From W2P13-069 sp051876105 (GTDB taxonomy: Bacteria; Actinomycetota; Coriobacteriia; Coriobacteriales; QAMH01): a stretch of DNA of 14,176 bases. The DNA lies in contig JBJEHN010000133.1 in the NCBI GenBank assembly GCA_051876105.1, positions 1 to 14,176 on the forward strand, given 5' to 3'. The notes under the pieces are model-generated. The model searched no databases. It had not been told where the DNA came from and worked only from the letters and a program-made list of their open reading frames with translations. Shown here piece after piece: positions 6,818 through 13,361 of the stretch. Position 1 is the stretch's first letter. The number at the start of each line of letters is the position of its first letter. The position numbers and the translations under genes are program-made.

Positions 6818-7984
6818 CTACTTGCGCTGCGGGGCGGGTTGCTGCTGGGTGATGCAGTGGATGTTGCCGCCGCCGTAGACGACCTGCTCGGACATCACCC
6901 CGACGACCTCGTACACTCCCTCGCCCCAGGTCTCGTCGTAGATCCTCTGCAGGGTGTCCAAGGCGAGCTGGTCGTTCTCGTCGCCGTACTGGGGCACGAT
7001 CACACCGCCGTTGGTCACCAGGTAGTTCATGTAGGACGCGATCAGCGGCTCATCGGGCACGCGGGGCTCGGCGTATTCGTCGATGTCGATCGAGTCGCAG
7101 GCCTCCTGCGTCATGTAGAGCGGCTTGGCGGGCATGGGCAGCTTGTAGACCTTGAGCTTGCGGCCCTTTGCGTCCGTGGCGTTGGAGAGGGTCTCGTAAG
7201 CGGCGTGGCACTCGCTGTAGAACGGGTAGCTGGGGTCGTCGGTCCAGATGCAGGCCATGACGCCGGGGGCGATGAAGGTGGCGACGTCGTCGATGTGGCC
7301 GTTTGTCTCCTCGGGGTCGATGCCGTCTTTCACCCAGATGACCTTCTCGACGTTGAGGTACTTCTCGAGCTCGCTGTTCATGTAGGCGCGCAGCTCCTCG
7401 CTCCAGGGCTCGTACTCGGTGACCGAGGCGGTGCGGCCGGGAGAGAGCAGGCACATGTCCGTGACCACCAGGGTGCCTTCGCCGTCGACCGTGATGGAGC
7501 CGCCCTCGAGGATCATGTCGTCTGGGCGGTAGCGGCGGCAGCCGGTCATCTCGGCCATCTTCAGGGCTATCTGCTGGTCTTTGTCCCAGGGAAAGTAGAG
7601 CCCGTCCACAAAGCCGCCATAGGCGTTGAAGTGCCAGTGGCAGGCGCGGACCTCGCCCTCGTCGTCGACGACGAAGGTGGCCCCAGTGTCGCGGAACCAG
7701 GCGTCGTCGGTGGTCATCTCAACCACGGCGATGTTGTCGTCGTCCTCGAAGACTGCCTGGCAGTTGGCGTAGTCGTCCTGGTTGGCGCACATGATGACGG
7801 GCGTGAACCGCGCGATGGAGCGCGCGATCGAGGCGTACTGCTTCTGGGCGGGCTTGGCGCCGAAGGCCCAGGTGTCGGTGCGGTGGGGCCAGCCCATCCA
7901 CACGCGCAGCTGCGGCTCGAACTCCGCCGGCATGCGGAAGCCGTCGGCCTTGGGGGTGGACTCGTTCTCGTAGATGGTCTTCAT
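6818..7984 (-). CDS. aguA: Agmatine deiminase
   Basis: Hydrolyses agmatine to N-carbamoylputrescine and ammonia in the cytosol, the first step of the agmatine deiminase pathway. The 388 residues form a five-bladed propeller of the guanidine-modifying (PAD_porph) family. Expected active-site residues are present: WFRDTG (96-101), the glutamate of EGGS (E160), the histidine in ETNGHIDD (H230, with D232) and the catalytic cysteine in GGGNIHC (C377), close to the C-terminus as in AguA. MGWPHR (30-35) near the N-terminus is also typical. The start at 7984 has AAAGGAA at a normal distance. It lies between aguD and carbamate kinase on one strand. Its 147-base upstream gap carries two strong inverted repeats that could tune its expression within the operon. 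Peptidyl-arginine deiminase is an unlikely alternative given the length and operon. Confidence 0.97.
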   Translation of the reverse strand: MKTIYENESTPKADGFRMPAEFEPQLRVWMGWPHRTDTWAFGAKPAQKQYASIARSIARFTPVIMCANQDDYANCQAVFEDDDNIAVVEMTTDDAWFRDTGATFVVDDEGEVRACHWHFNAYGGFVDGLYFPWDKDQQIALKMAEMTGCRRYRPDDMILEGGSITVDGEGTLVVTDMCLLSPGRTASVTEYEPWSEELRAYMNSELEKYLNVEKVIWVKDGIDPEETNGHIDDVATFIAPGVMACIWTDDPSYPFYSECHAAYETLSNATDAKGRKLKVYKLPMPAKPLYMTQEACDSIDIDEYAEPRVPDEPLIASYMNYLVTNGGVIVPQYGDENDQLALDTLQRIYDETWGEGVYEVVGVMSEQVVYGGGNIHCITQQQPAPQRK

Positions 7985-8002
7985 AGCGCGTTCCTTTCAC
8001 TC

Positions 8003-8018
8003 GCGCCCCGCGGGGCGC
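8003..8018 (-). promoter_or_regulatory. 16-nt palindrome in the aguD-aguA spacer
   Basis: GCGCCCCGCGGGGCGC is a perfect palindrome just upstream of the aguA ribosome-binding site. In RNA it would give a short stem that could limit ribosome access or protect the downstream mRNA. Confidence 0.4.
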
Positions 8019-8033
8019 ACATCGGGTGGGAAG

Positions 8034-8082
8034 GCAGGCGGGGAGCAGCCGTTGCGGCCAAGGAGGATCGCTCCCCGCCTGC
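8034..8082 (-). promoter_or_regulatory. 13-bp perfect stem-loop between aguD and aguA
   Basis: GCAGGCGGGGAGC (8034-8046) and its exact complement (8070-8082) enclose 23 bases, which themselves contain GCCG-TTG-CGGC (8049-8059). There is no T-run, so simple termination is less likely than mRNA processing, stabilisation or partial polarity inside the operon. Confidence 0.6.
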
Positions 8083-8131
8083 AAGAGAGGGGCGCTGCGT
8101 GCCGTCGCACAGCGCGCAGGGAGGGGGCAGG

Positions 8132-9661
8132 TCAGCCTTGCCCGGCCCCGCTGGCAGGCCCGGGGCCGGTGCCTGCTACGGGCTGGGGGCTGTCGAGGGC
8201 GGTGTCTTCGAGGGGCTGCCCGGCAGCAGCGGCAACCGCTTCTTCCTCGATCAGCCTGAGCTCGGCTAAGCCGGGGGTGAGCCCGTAGAAGTCGTCTTGC
8301 GGGCGGCGGTTGCGGCGGGAGGCCAGGCGCACCAGCTCGCCGAGCGCCACGATCGCGAGCACCATCACCAGCATGGGGAGCTTGGCAAGTTCCTCGGTGC
8401 TGCCGTTGAGCGGCACCACGGTGGCCACGATGGAGAGCACCAGCTCCACAACCGGGATCACCAGGCAGGCGATCATGAGACCGCCGCTGAACGGGAAGCG
8501 GAACACGCGCGGGCGCTTGGGGTCCACCTGGCGCAGACGGTAGAAGGCCGGGAACATGGGGATGTAGCTGATGAGCAGGAACACCACGTTCACAGAGAAG
8601 AGCATCCAGAAGAAGCCCTCGGAGACAGCCTCGATGGGGATGAGCTGCAGCAGCAGGCAGAGCGTGGCCACGATGCCGTTCACGACCGCCGCGCCCACGG
8701 GCATGCCGGTCTTGGGCGACTCGATGGCAAAGACCCTGGGCATGTTGCCGTGCTTTGCCGCGTAATCTGCCACGAAGTTCACGCCGAACGACCAGGAGGC
8801 CATGTTCGCAAAGAGCGTCAGCAGGAAGACGATGCAGATGACGGCGAAGAGCGGGGACTCCCCCACCATGGTCTGCAAGGCCACGATCATCCCGAAGTCG
8901 GGGTCGATCTGGTCTGCCGGGATGGCGGCGCCGATGCCGAAGGAGGCGAACAGGTAGATGGCCGCGATGGCCAGGCCGCCCAGGATGATGGCCTTGGGGA
9001 TGTCGCGGGCGGGGTCCTTCATGTCGCTGGCGAAGGTGGTGATGACCTCGAAGCCCATGAAGTTGAACAGGATGATGGAGAGGTAGCCCAGCGCCGCGGT
9101 GGAGCTCAAGTCAGGCAGGAAGGTCTGGGGCGACATGTCGTTGGCAAAGCCGTGCGTTGCGGCAAACCAGATGCCCAGGCCGCCTACGGTCAGGGCGATG
9201 GCGACCTTCAGCACGGCGCCGCCGTTGAGGATCCACTCGGAGTCTGAGACCTTGAAGAAGGACATGAACACGACGATCCACACGAAGGCCAGCTCGATCA
9301 GCAACACGGCCAGGGTGTCGAACTCGAAGCCGAAGACCATGCCTAAGATGTCGGGGAACAGGGTGGCCAGCGAGGCGATCCACAGGGGGAAGTTGATCCA
9401 GTAGTACCAGGCCACGCGCGCGCCCCAGCTGTCGCCCAGGGCGTTGCGGACCCAGTCGTAGAGCCCGCCGTCGGACTCGTAGGTGGTGCCCAGCTCGGCC
9501 ACGACCATGCCGTAGGGCAGCAGGAAGGTGATGATCAGCAGGATCCACCAGAAGAACTGCTGGTTGCCGATGGCGGCAGCCGGTGCCGCGGCCTCTGCCA
9601 CGAACACCACGCAGATCACGGAGAGGATCACGCTGATAAACGAGAACTTCTTTGTCTCCAT
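8132..9661 (-). CDS. aguD: Agmatine/putrescine antiporter, APC family
   Basis: Integral membrane carrier of the amino acid-polyamine-organocation superfamily. In this operon its inferred role is to import agmatine in exchange for putrescine. The 509-residue product has about twelve hydrophobic segments, and PYGMVVAELGTTYESDGGLY (49-68) is the conserved TM2-loop region of APC carriers. The frame is open 17 codons further upstream. I chose the ATG at 9661 because GAAAGG precedes it and the protein then begins just before TM1. After the last helix and the basic RLASRRNRR stretch comes a cytoplasmic tail of roughly 55 residues. It is rich in Ala, Pro, Gly and Glu, looks disordered, and seems longer than usual. 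The gene sits between aguB and aguA as in lactic acid bacteria. Substrate assignment rests on context; the transporter family is clear. Confidence 0.9.
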   Translation of the reverse strand: METKKFSFISVILSVICVVFVAEAAAPAAAIGNQQFFWWILLIITFLLPYGMVVAELGTTYESDGGLYDWVRNALGDSWGARVAWYYWINFPLWIASLATLFPDILGMVFGFEFDTLAVLLIELAFVWIVVFMSFFKVSDSEWILNGGAVLKVAIALTVGGLGIWFAATHGFANDMSPQTFLPDLSSTAALGYLSIILFNFMGFEVITTFASDMKDPARDIPKAIILGGLAIAAIYLFASFGIGAAIPADQIDPDFGMIVALQTMVGESPLFAVICIVFLLTLFANMASWSFGVNFVADYAAKHGNMPRVFAIESPKTGMPVGAAVVNGIVATLCLLLQLIPIEAVSEGFFWMLFSVNVVFLLISYIPMFPAFYRLRQVDPKRPRVFRFPFSGGLMIACLVIPVVELVLSIVATVVPLNGSTEELAKLPMLVMVLAIVALGELVRLASRRNRRPQDDFYGLTPGLAELRLIEEEAVAAAAGQPLEDTALDSPQPVAGTGPGPASGAGQG

Positions 9662-9701
9662 GGGACTGCCTTTCTCAACAGGTGATGGGATGGTTCCTGA
9701 A

Positions 9702-9745
9702 CAGGCGGGCACCCGCTGCCAGCAGCGGCTGCGGCAGCCCGCCTG
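9702..9745 (-). promoter_or_regulatory. Nested hairpins between aguB and aguD
   Basis: Outer arms CAGGCGGGC (9702-9710) and GCCCGCCTG (9737-9745) are exact complements. Inside them CCGCTG-CCAG-CAGCGG (9713-9728) forms a second stem. Both lie in the 93-base spacer between aguB and aguD. No T-run follows, which suggests processing or stabilisation rather than full termination. Confidence 0.55.
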
Positions 9746-9754
9746 GGTCTCCTG

Positions 9755-10795
9755 CTAGGCAGCGCCGGCGATGATGGCGTCGACGCGCTCTTGCGCCTTG
9801 GCCGCGCAGACCTCGTCAACCGCGGTCTTGGGGCACAGCCACGCAAGGATGGCGCGTATGGAGTGCTTGCGGTTCTCCGCTTCCCCCCAGCACAGCGAGC
9901 GGGTGGGGTGGTCCATGACCTCGTCGGTGACCTCCTCGCCGCGGGAGGCGGGCAGGCAGTGCATGAACTTCGAGCCCGGGCCGGCGAAGTCCATCAGCTC
10001 CATGGTGACCTGGTACTTCGGGTAGAAAACGTCCAGGTAGGAGGCGCCGTCGACCTCGGCGTCGTAGAGGCCGTACCAGACGTCGGTGTAGATGAAGTCG
10101 GCGCCCTTGATGGCGTTGATGTCGTCGGTGATGGTGATGGTGCCGCCGCTGAGCGCGCACTGCTCCTGCCCGATCTTGAGCAGGTCGACCTTGTCGTCGA
10201 CCTGCAAGCCGCCGTCGGTGATCCGGTGGCCCTTGGGCCCGAACTGCACGAAGTCCATGCCCATCTTGGAACAGAGGAACATCAGCGAGACACAGACCTG
10301 GGTGGCGTCACCGATGAAGGCGAGCTTGCAGTCCTCGATCTTCTTGCCGGGCGGCAGGTTCTCGATCATGGTCAGCAGGTCGCCGAGCTCCTGAGTGGGG
10401 TGGTTGTACTCGGACATGCCGTTGATGACGGGGGCAGCGGAGTGCGCTGCGAGGTCCACGACGTCCTTGTGGCGGTTGACGCGCGCCATCAGGATGTCGA
10501 CCAGGCTGCCCATGACGCGGGCGGAGTCCTCGATGCTCTCATGCCCGCCCAGCTGCACGGTGCCCGGCCCGTAGAACTGCGCATGGCCGCCCAGGTCGGT
10601 CATAGCGGTCTCGAACGAGATGCGGGTGCGGGTGGAGACCTGCTGGAAGATCATGCCCAGCGTGCGGCCCTCGAGCAGCCTGGGGTAGCGCCCGCACTCG
10701 CTGTACATGGCCTTCATAGCGCGGGCGAGCTCGATCATCTGCAAGAGCTCTTCCTTGCTGTAGGCGCAGGTGTCGATGAAATCCTTCTTTGACAT
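9755..10795 (-). CDS. aguB: Putrescine carbamoyltransferase
   Basis: Phosphorolyses N-carbamoylputrescine to putrescine and carbamoyl phosphate, the second step of agmatine catabolism. The 346-residue protein is a transcarbamoylase with STRTR (54-58), HPTQ (132-135) and HCLPA (279-283). The ornithine-type SMG loop is replaced by DVWYGLYDAE (238-247), the signature that marks putrescine rather than ornithine specificity. An extra C-terminal helical segment of about 25 residues (about 322-346), also known from Enterococcus PTCase, supports this. Automatic annotation could easily mislabel it as ornithine carbamoyltransferase. The frame is open 17 codons upstream; the ATG at 10795 has GAGAGGAG at a suitable distance and begins at the family N-terminus. 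It is the first gene of the cluster, with a repeat-filled 525-base control region separating it from divergent aguR. Confidence 0.95.
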   Translation of the reverse strand: MSKKDFIDTCAYSKEELLQMIELARAMKAMYSECGRYPRLLEGRTLGMIFQQVSTRTRISFETAMTDLGGHAQFYGPGTVQLGGHESIEDSARVMGSLVDILMARVNRHKDVVDLAAHSAAPVINGMSEYNHPTQELGDLLTMIENLPPGKKIEDCKLAFIGDATQVCVSLMFLCSKMGMDFVQFGPKGHRITDGGLQVDDKVDLLKIGQEQCALSGGTITITDDINAIKGADFIYTDVWYGLYDAEVDGASYLDVFYPKYQVTMELMDFAGPGSKFMHCLPASRGEEVTDEVMDHPTRSLCWGEAENRKHSIRAILAWLCPKTAVDEVCAAKAQERVDAIIAGAA

Positions 10796-10847
10796 GATGG
10801 TCGCTCCTCTCTTGCCGGGCGCCCGCAGCGCCCGCTTCGCCTTCATT

Positions 10848-11011
10848 GGGGACAGGCCCCGCTTTCACTTGGGGACAGGTCCCCGCAACGTTTGGGGACA
10901 GGCCCCGTGGTTGGGGACAGGCCCTTCCTTTGGGGTCAGGCCCCGGTTGCGTGTGTGGGGACAGGCCCCGGCATCCTTTGGGGACAGGCCCCGTGGTTGG
11001 GGGCAGGCCCT
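10848..11011 (+). repeat. Eight-copy array of GGGGACAGGCCCC imperfect palindromes
   Basis: Copies start at 10848, 10871, 10894, 10913, 10932, 10957, 10980 and 10999, with steps of 19, 23 or 25 bases. Copies 1, 3, 6 and 7 are identical. Copy 2 is GGGGACAGGTCCCC, copy 4 ends in T, copy 5 has a T for A (GGGGTCAGG), and copy 8 is GGGGGCAGGCCCT. Most units are preceded by TTGG or TGTGG. Copies 3-4 (10891-10925) and 7-8 (10977-11011) share the same GTGGTT linker and near-identical flanks, so a block was duplicated. Each unit can fold as a 4-5 bp hairpin. The core recurs at 124-160 in the palindrome after the OTCase gene. This resembles REP-type palindromes; no REP-associated (RAYT) transposase is in the window. 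Confidence 0.85.
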
Positions 11012-11086
11012 CGCCACGTCACCCACACTGCGGGGTGCCGACGGGGCGCGGGAAGATGAAAAAGGGTTGAGGAATGGGTAGAACAC

Positions 11087-11117
11087 GGTTTGAGAGGCGT
11101 ATAAACCTAAATAAACC
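11087..11117. promoter_or_regulatory. Candidate operator/promoter with helically phased ATAAACC repeats
   Basis: ATAAACC occurs at 11101-11107 and again at 11111-11117, exactly one helical turn apart. GGTTT at 11087-11091 makes an inverted partner to the AAACC at 11103-11107. This is the most promising binding site for AguR in the shared control region. The assignment is inference. Confidence 0.35.
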
Positions 11118-11320
11118 CTGGCGAGCGGGCCTTTGCAGCTGCATAAATGCTGCACAGGGTGTAAGATGGGTGGAGGCGATTGCGCAGGGTGCTTCACCGC
11201 GCGCAGCACATGGGCGTATACGAGCCCAGCGTGAGCCGGCACAGCGCACCCGTTGCACCAGCGCAGCCGCGCGGCGTGCAGGCCGCACCCGCGCGCCCAA
11301 CCGGGCGGGAGGCAGCAGCC

Positions 11321-12283
11321 ATGGTGTTCCACTTCTACAACCTGCTCGTCATGCTCGTAGCCATCGTCTGCGCAACGATGACAACCGGCGTTTACTTCTC
11401 AACGAAGAACACCACCCATCTCTTCATTGCGGCTGCAGCCCTCTTCTACTTTGCGGATTGCTCGCTGGCCTTCATGGATGACTACATCGACCTCCAAAAC
11501 GGCGCCAGCATCGACCAGCTCTACGCCATCCCCCACCCGTTCATGCGCATCGTCCTCACCGCCGGCGTGCTCACCTGCGTGTTCAACGTGGTGTGCGAGT
11601 ACACAGACGTGAAGAGCAAGCTGCCGCGCTTCTTGCCCACAGCCGTCTACGTGGCAGCGGCGGCAACGATGGTCCTGACCCTGCCGCCCTCTATGGAAGC
11701 GCAGATCCTCTACTACTCGCTGCGCCAGCTCTACCTGCTCTTCATCACGGCCTTTGCGGTGATGCGCTACTTCTTCATCAAGAGCAAGTCGCGCAGGCTC
11801 AGGCTGCGCAAGCTGTGGTACCTCCCGGTCTTCACGCTGCTGATGGTCGGCGTGATGGAGGCAGAGGACATCTTCAACATCATGAGCGTGAGCGCGCTGA
11901 GCGCAACCAGCTCCGAGCTCTCCCCGTACGTGAGCGAGAAAAGCGTCTCGGAGAACCTCCTCGTCCTGGTGTTTTGCGCCTACTGCATCTACCGTGCCGG
12001 CAAGATGCTGACAGCGCGCAGCACGGTCACCCCGGATACCTCGCTCAACAAGGTTGCCGCCATGCAGCTCGAAAGCAAACTCCCCGTGTTTGCCGAGGAC
12101 TACGGCCTCACCGTGCGCGAGCAGGAGGCCCTGAGGCTGCTGCTGGACAACATGGACAACCAGAACATCGCCTCTGCGATGAGCGTGTCGCTGGGAACGG
12201 CGAAGACGCACCTCAACCACGTGTACAAGAAGGTGGGGGTCGAGACGCGCCAGGAGCTCAAAGAGCGCTTCTGGAGCAGCTGA
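11321..12283 (+). CDS. aguR: Membrane-anchored LuxR-family regulator, AguR-like
   Basis: One-component sensor-regulator inferred to activate the divergent aguBDA-arcC operon. The 320-residue protein starts with about seven hydrophobic segments (approximately 6-24, 33-51, 74-92, 106-122, 132-152, 165-181, 210-226). A linker and a LuxR/GerE helix-turn-helix follow, from about residue 262 to 316, with LTVREQEALRLLLD (263-276), NIASAMSVSLGTAKTHLNHV (282-301) and KVGVETRQEL (304-313). This architecture, and its place opposite aguB, match AguR of Enterococcus and Lactococcus, a transmembrane activator that responds to agmatine. The frame extends 47 codons upstream, but that part is Arg/Pro/Ala-rich. 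The ATG at 11321 has GGAGG eight bases before it and opens directly into the first membrane helix. Coriobacteriia carry many membrane LuxR proteins, so the ligand is inferred from context. Confidence 0.88.
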   Translation: MVFHFYNLLVMLVAIVCATMTTGVYFSTKNTTHLFIAAAALFYFADCSLAFMDDYIDLQNGASIDQLYAIPHPFMRIVLTAGVLTCVFNVVCEYTDVKSKLPRFLPTAVYVAAAATMVLTLPPSMEAQILYYSLRQLYLLFITAFAVMRYFFIKSKSRRLRLRKLWYLPVFTLLMVGVMEAEDIFNIMSVSALSATSSELSPYVSEKSVSENLLVLVFCAYCIYRAGKMLTARSTVTPDTSLNKVAAMQLESKLPVFAEDYGLTVREQEALRLLLDNMDNQNIASAMSVSLGTAKTHLNHVYKKVGVETRQELKERFWSS

Positions 12284-12295
12284 GGGTTGGCTCCC

Positions 12296-12311
12296 AGAGC
12301 CTGCAGGCTCT
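12296..12311. terminator. Palindrome between convergent aguR and RNA methyltransferase genes
   Basis: AGAGCCTGCAGGCTCT is a perfect 16-nt palindrome, giving a 6-bp stem with a TGCA loop on either strand. It lies in the 26-base gap between the two convergent genes and overlaps the methyltransferase stop. There is no U-run, so it is at best a weak bidirectional terminator. Confidence 0.4.
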
Positions 12312-13233
12312 AAGCCTCGCGGCGTATCTTGCAGGCGAAGAAGCCCTCGTAGAGCGCGGTGGGGCGCACGGTGAGCGCGCCCTCGAGCGCCGAGGGCAGC
12401 GTGGGGATGCCCTGCTGCTCGCCCAGCTCGATCGACTCGATGCGGTAGGAGCCGCGGCGGGCGCGCCTGAGGGCGGCGCTCACCTGCTGCTCGTTTTCCT
12501 CCTTGAGCACCGAGCAGGTGGAGTAGACCAGCAGTCCGCCGGGCTTGACCAGCTGGAGGGCCTTGTCGAGCAGGGCTGCCTGCTGCTTGCGCACCTTGGC
12601 CAGCAGGCCCTCGTTGAAGCGCTTGCCCAGCTTGGGGTCGCCCAGCCACAGCGTGCCCGAGCCCGAGCACGGGGCGTCGAGCAGGACCTTGGAGTACTGG
12701 AGGAAGCTGTCGAGCCTGCGCGCATCCTGGCGCAAGACGTTGACGCCGCCTGCAGCCTGGCGCTGCAGGTTGAAGGCCAGCTTCTCGGCACGCGGGGCGT
12801 TCATCTCGACGGCGGTGATGTAGCAGCCGCGCCCGCCCATCGCGGCCATCTGGGTGGTCTTGCCGCCGGGGGCCGCGCACATGTCGAGTATCTCGTCACC
12901 CGGCGCGGGGGCCACCAGAAGCGCCGGAATCATCGAGGAAAGCGACTGCAGGTAGAGCCAGCCCTCCTTGTAGGCGGGCAGCTCCCAGAGCTGGGCGGCG
13001 CGGGCGCCCTCAAGGACGAAGGCGTCCTCGTACCAGGGCAGGCCCTCCCAGACCAGGCCCGCCTGCTCGAGGGCAGCTGCCACCTGCTCGCGGTTGGAGA
13101 GCAGGGCGTTGGCGCGCAGCGTTGTGACGCGCGGCTGCGCCAGCCCCTGCGCGATGCGCTCTGCAAGCTGGGCACCGTACGCCGCCTCGAGGCTCCGCAC
13201 GGCAAACTCCGGGAGCTGCTCAAGCATGCTCAT
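12310..13233 (-). CDS. NOL1/NOP2/Sun-family RNA (cytosine-5-)-methyltransferase
   Basis: SAM-dependent enzyme that makes 5-methylcytosine in rRNA or tRNA. The 307 residues include a short N-terminal region (about 1-95) and a Rossmann methyltransferase domain. DMCAAPGGKTTQ at 117-128 is the SAM-binding motif I, DAPCSGSG at 186-193 carries the PC cysteine (C189), and STCS at 238-241 carries the TC cysteine (C240). Both cysteines needed for this two-cysteine mechanism are present. There is no NusB-like N-terminal domain, so it is not a full RsmB. It is shorter than RsmF, which usually has a C-terminal extension, and fits the compact ~300-residue nop2p group. The start at 13233 has AAGGGG upstream; the ATG two codons in (13227) is a less likely alternative. 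A TATACT lies upstream at 13271-13276. The target base cannot be predicted. Confidence 0.9.
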   Translation of the reverse strand: MSMLEQLPEFAVRSLEAAYGAQLAERIAQGLAQPRVTTLRANALLSNREQVAAALEQAGLVWEGLPWYEDAFVLEGARAAQLWELPAYKEGWLYLQSLSSMIPALLVAPAPGDEILDMCAAPGGKTTQMAAMGGRGCYITAVEMNAPRAEKLAFNLQRQAAGGVNVLRQDARRLDSFLQYSKVLLDAPCSGSGTLWLGDPKLGKRFNEGLLAKVRKQQAALLDKALQLVKPGGLLVYSTCSVLKEENEQQVSAALRRARRGSYRIESIELGEQQGIPTLPSALEGALTVRPTALYEGFFACKIRREA

Positions 13234-13270
13234 ATCCCGCCCCTTTCACGATGTTCGTCAAGCTCCGAGC

Positions 13271-13276
13271 AGTATA
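13271..13276 (-). promoter_or_regulatory. Candidate -10 box for the RNA methyltransferase gene
   Basis: The minus strand reads TATACT 38 bases before the start codon, in GC-rich surroundings. No convincing -35 is seen. Confidence 0.35.
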
Positions 13277-13312
13277 GATGAGCAGCACCCTCTGCCTGTC
13301 CGCGCGCAAAGA

Positions 13313-13336
13313 GAGAGGGCCCCGGAGGACCCTCTC
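13313..13336 (-). terminator. Hairpin terminator after the rubrerythrin gene
   Basis: GAGAGGGCCC (13313-13322) and GGACCCTCTC (13327-13336) form a 10-bp stem with one wobble pair and a 4-nt loop. The minus-strand tail is TCTTTGCG, only weakly T-rich. It lies 25 bases beyond the rubrerythrin stop and separates it from the methyltransferase gene. Confidence 0.7.
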
Positions 13337-13361
13337 GTGCAGTGCTTGTGTGCGGTGCGGT

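Larger units (their letters stand above)
10796..11320. other. Control region between aguB and aguR (no gene)
   Basis: From aguB outward it holds four parts. First is the aguB ribosome-binding site with a GGGCGC/GCGCCC hairpin (10817-10833). Second is the eight-copy palindrome array (10848-11011). Third is a less GC-rich island (about 11050-11165) that includes two phased ATAAACC copies, TATAAA at 11100-11105 and TAAGAT at 11162-11167. Last is a GC-rich stretch to the aguR start. I see no promoter between the array and aguB. Promoters for both genes are therefore most likely in the less GC-rich island, though none has a clear -35/-10 pair, as expected for activator-dependent promoters. Confidence 0.6.

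Noticed and set aside
10848..11011. CRISPR-like array
   Set aside because: Units are only 13-14 bases, spacing is irregular (19-25 bases start to start), the intervening sequences are 5-12 bases and partly repeated, and no cas gene is nearby.
10770..11081. Small repetitive protein encoded by the array region
   Set aside because: The open frame merely translates the GGGGACAGGCCCC repeats, lacks a ribosome-binding site and a normal residue composition, and varying repeat steps (19, 23, 25) would break any repeat reading frame.
11180..11320. Longer N-terminus for AguR starting at 11180
   Set aside because: The 47 extra residues are Arg/Pro/Ala-rich and precede a first membrane helix that normally starts the protein; a good GGAGG site supports the ATG at 11321.
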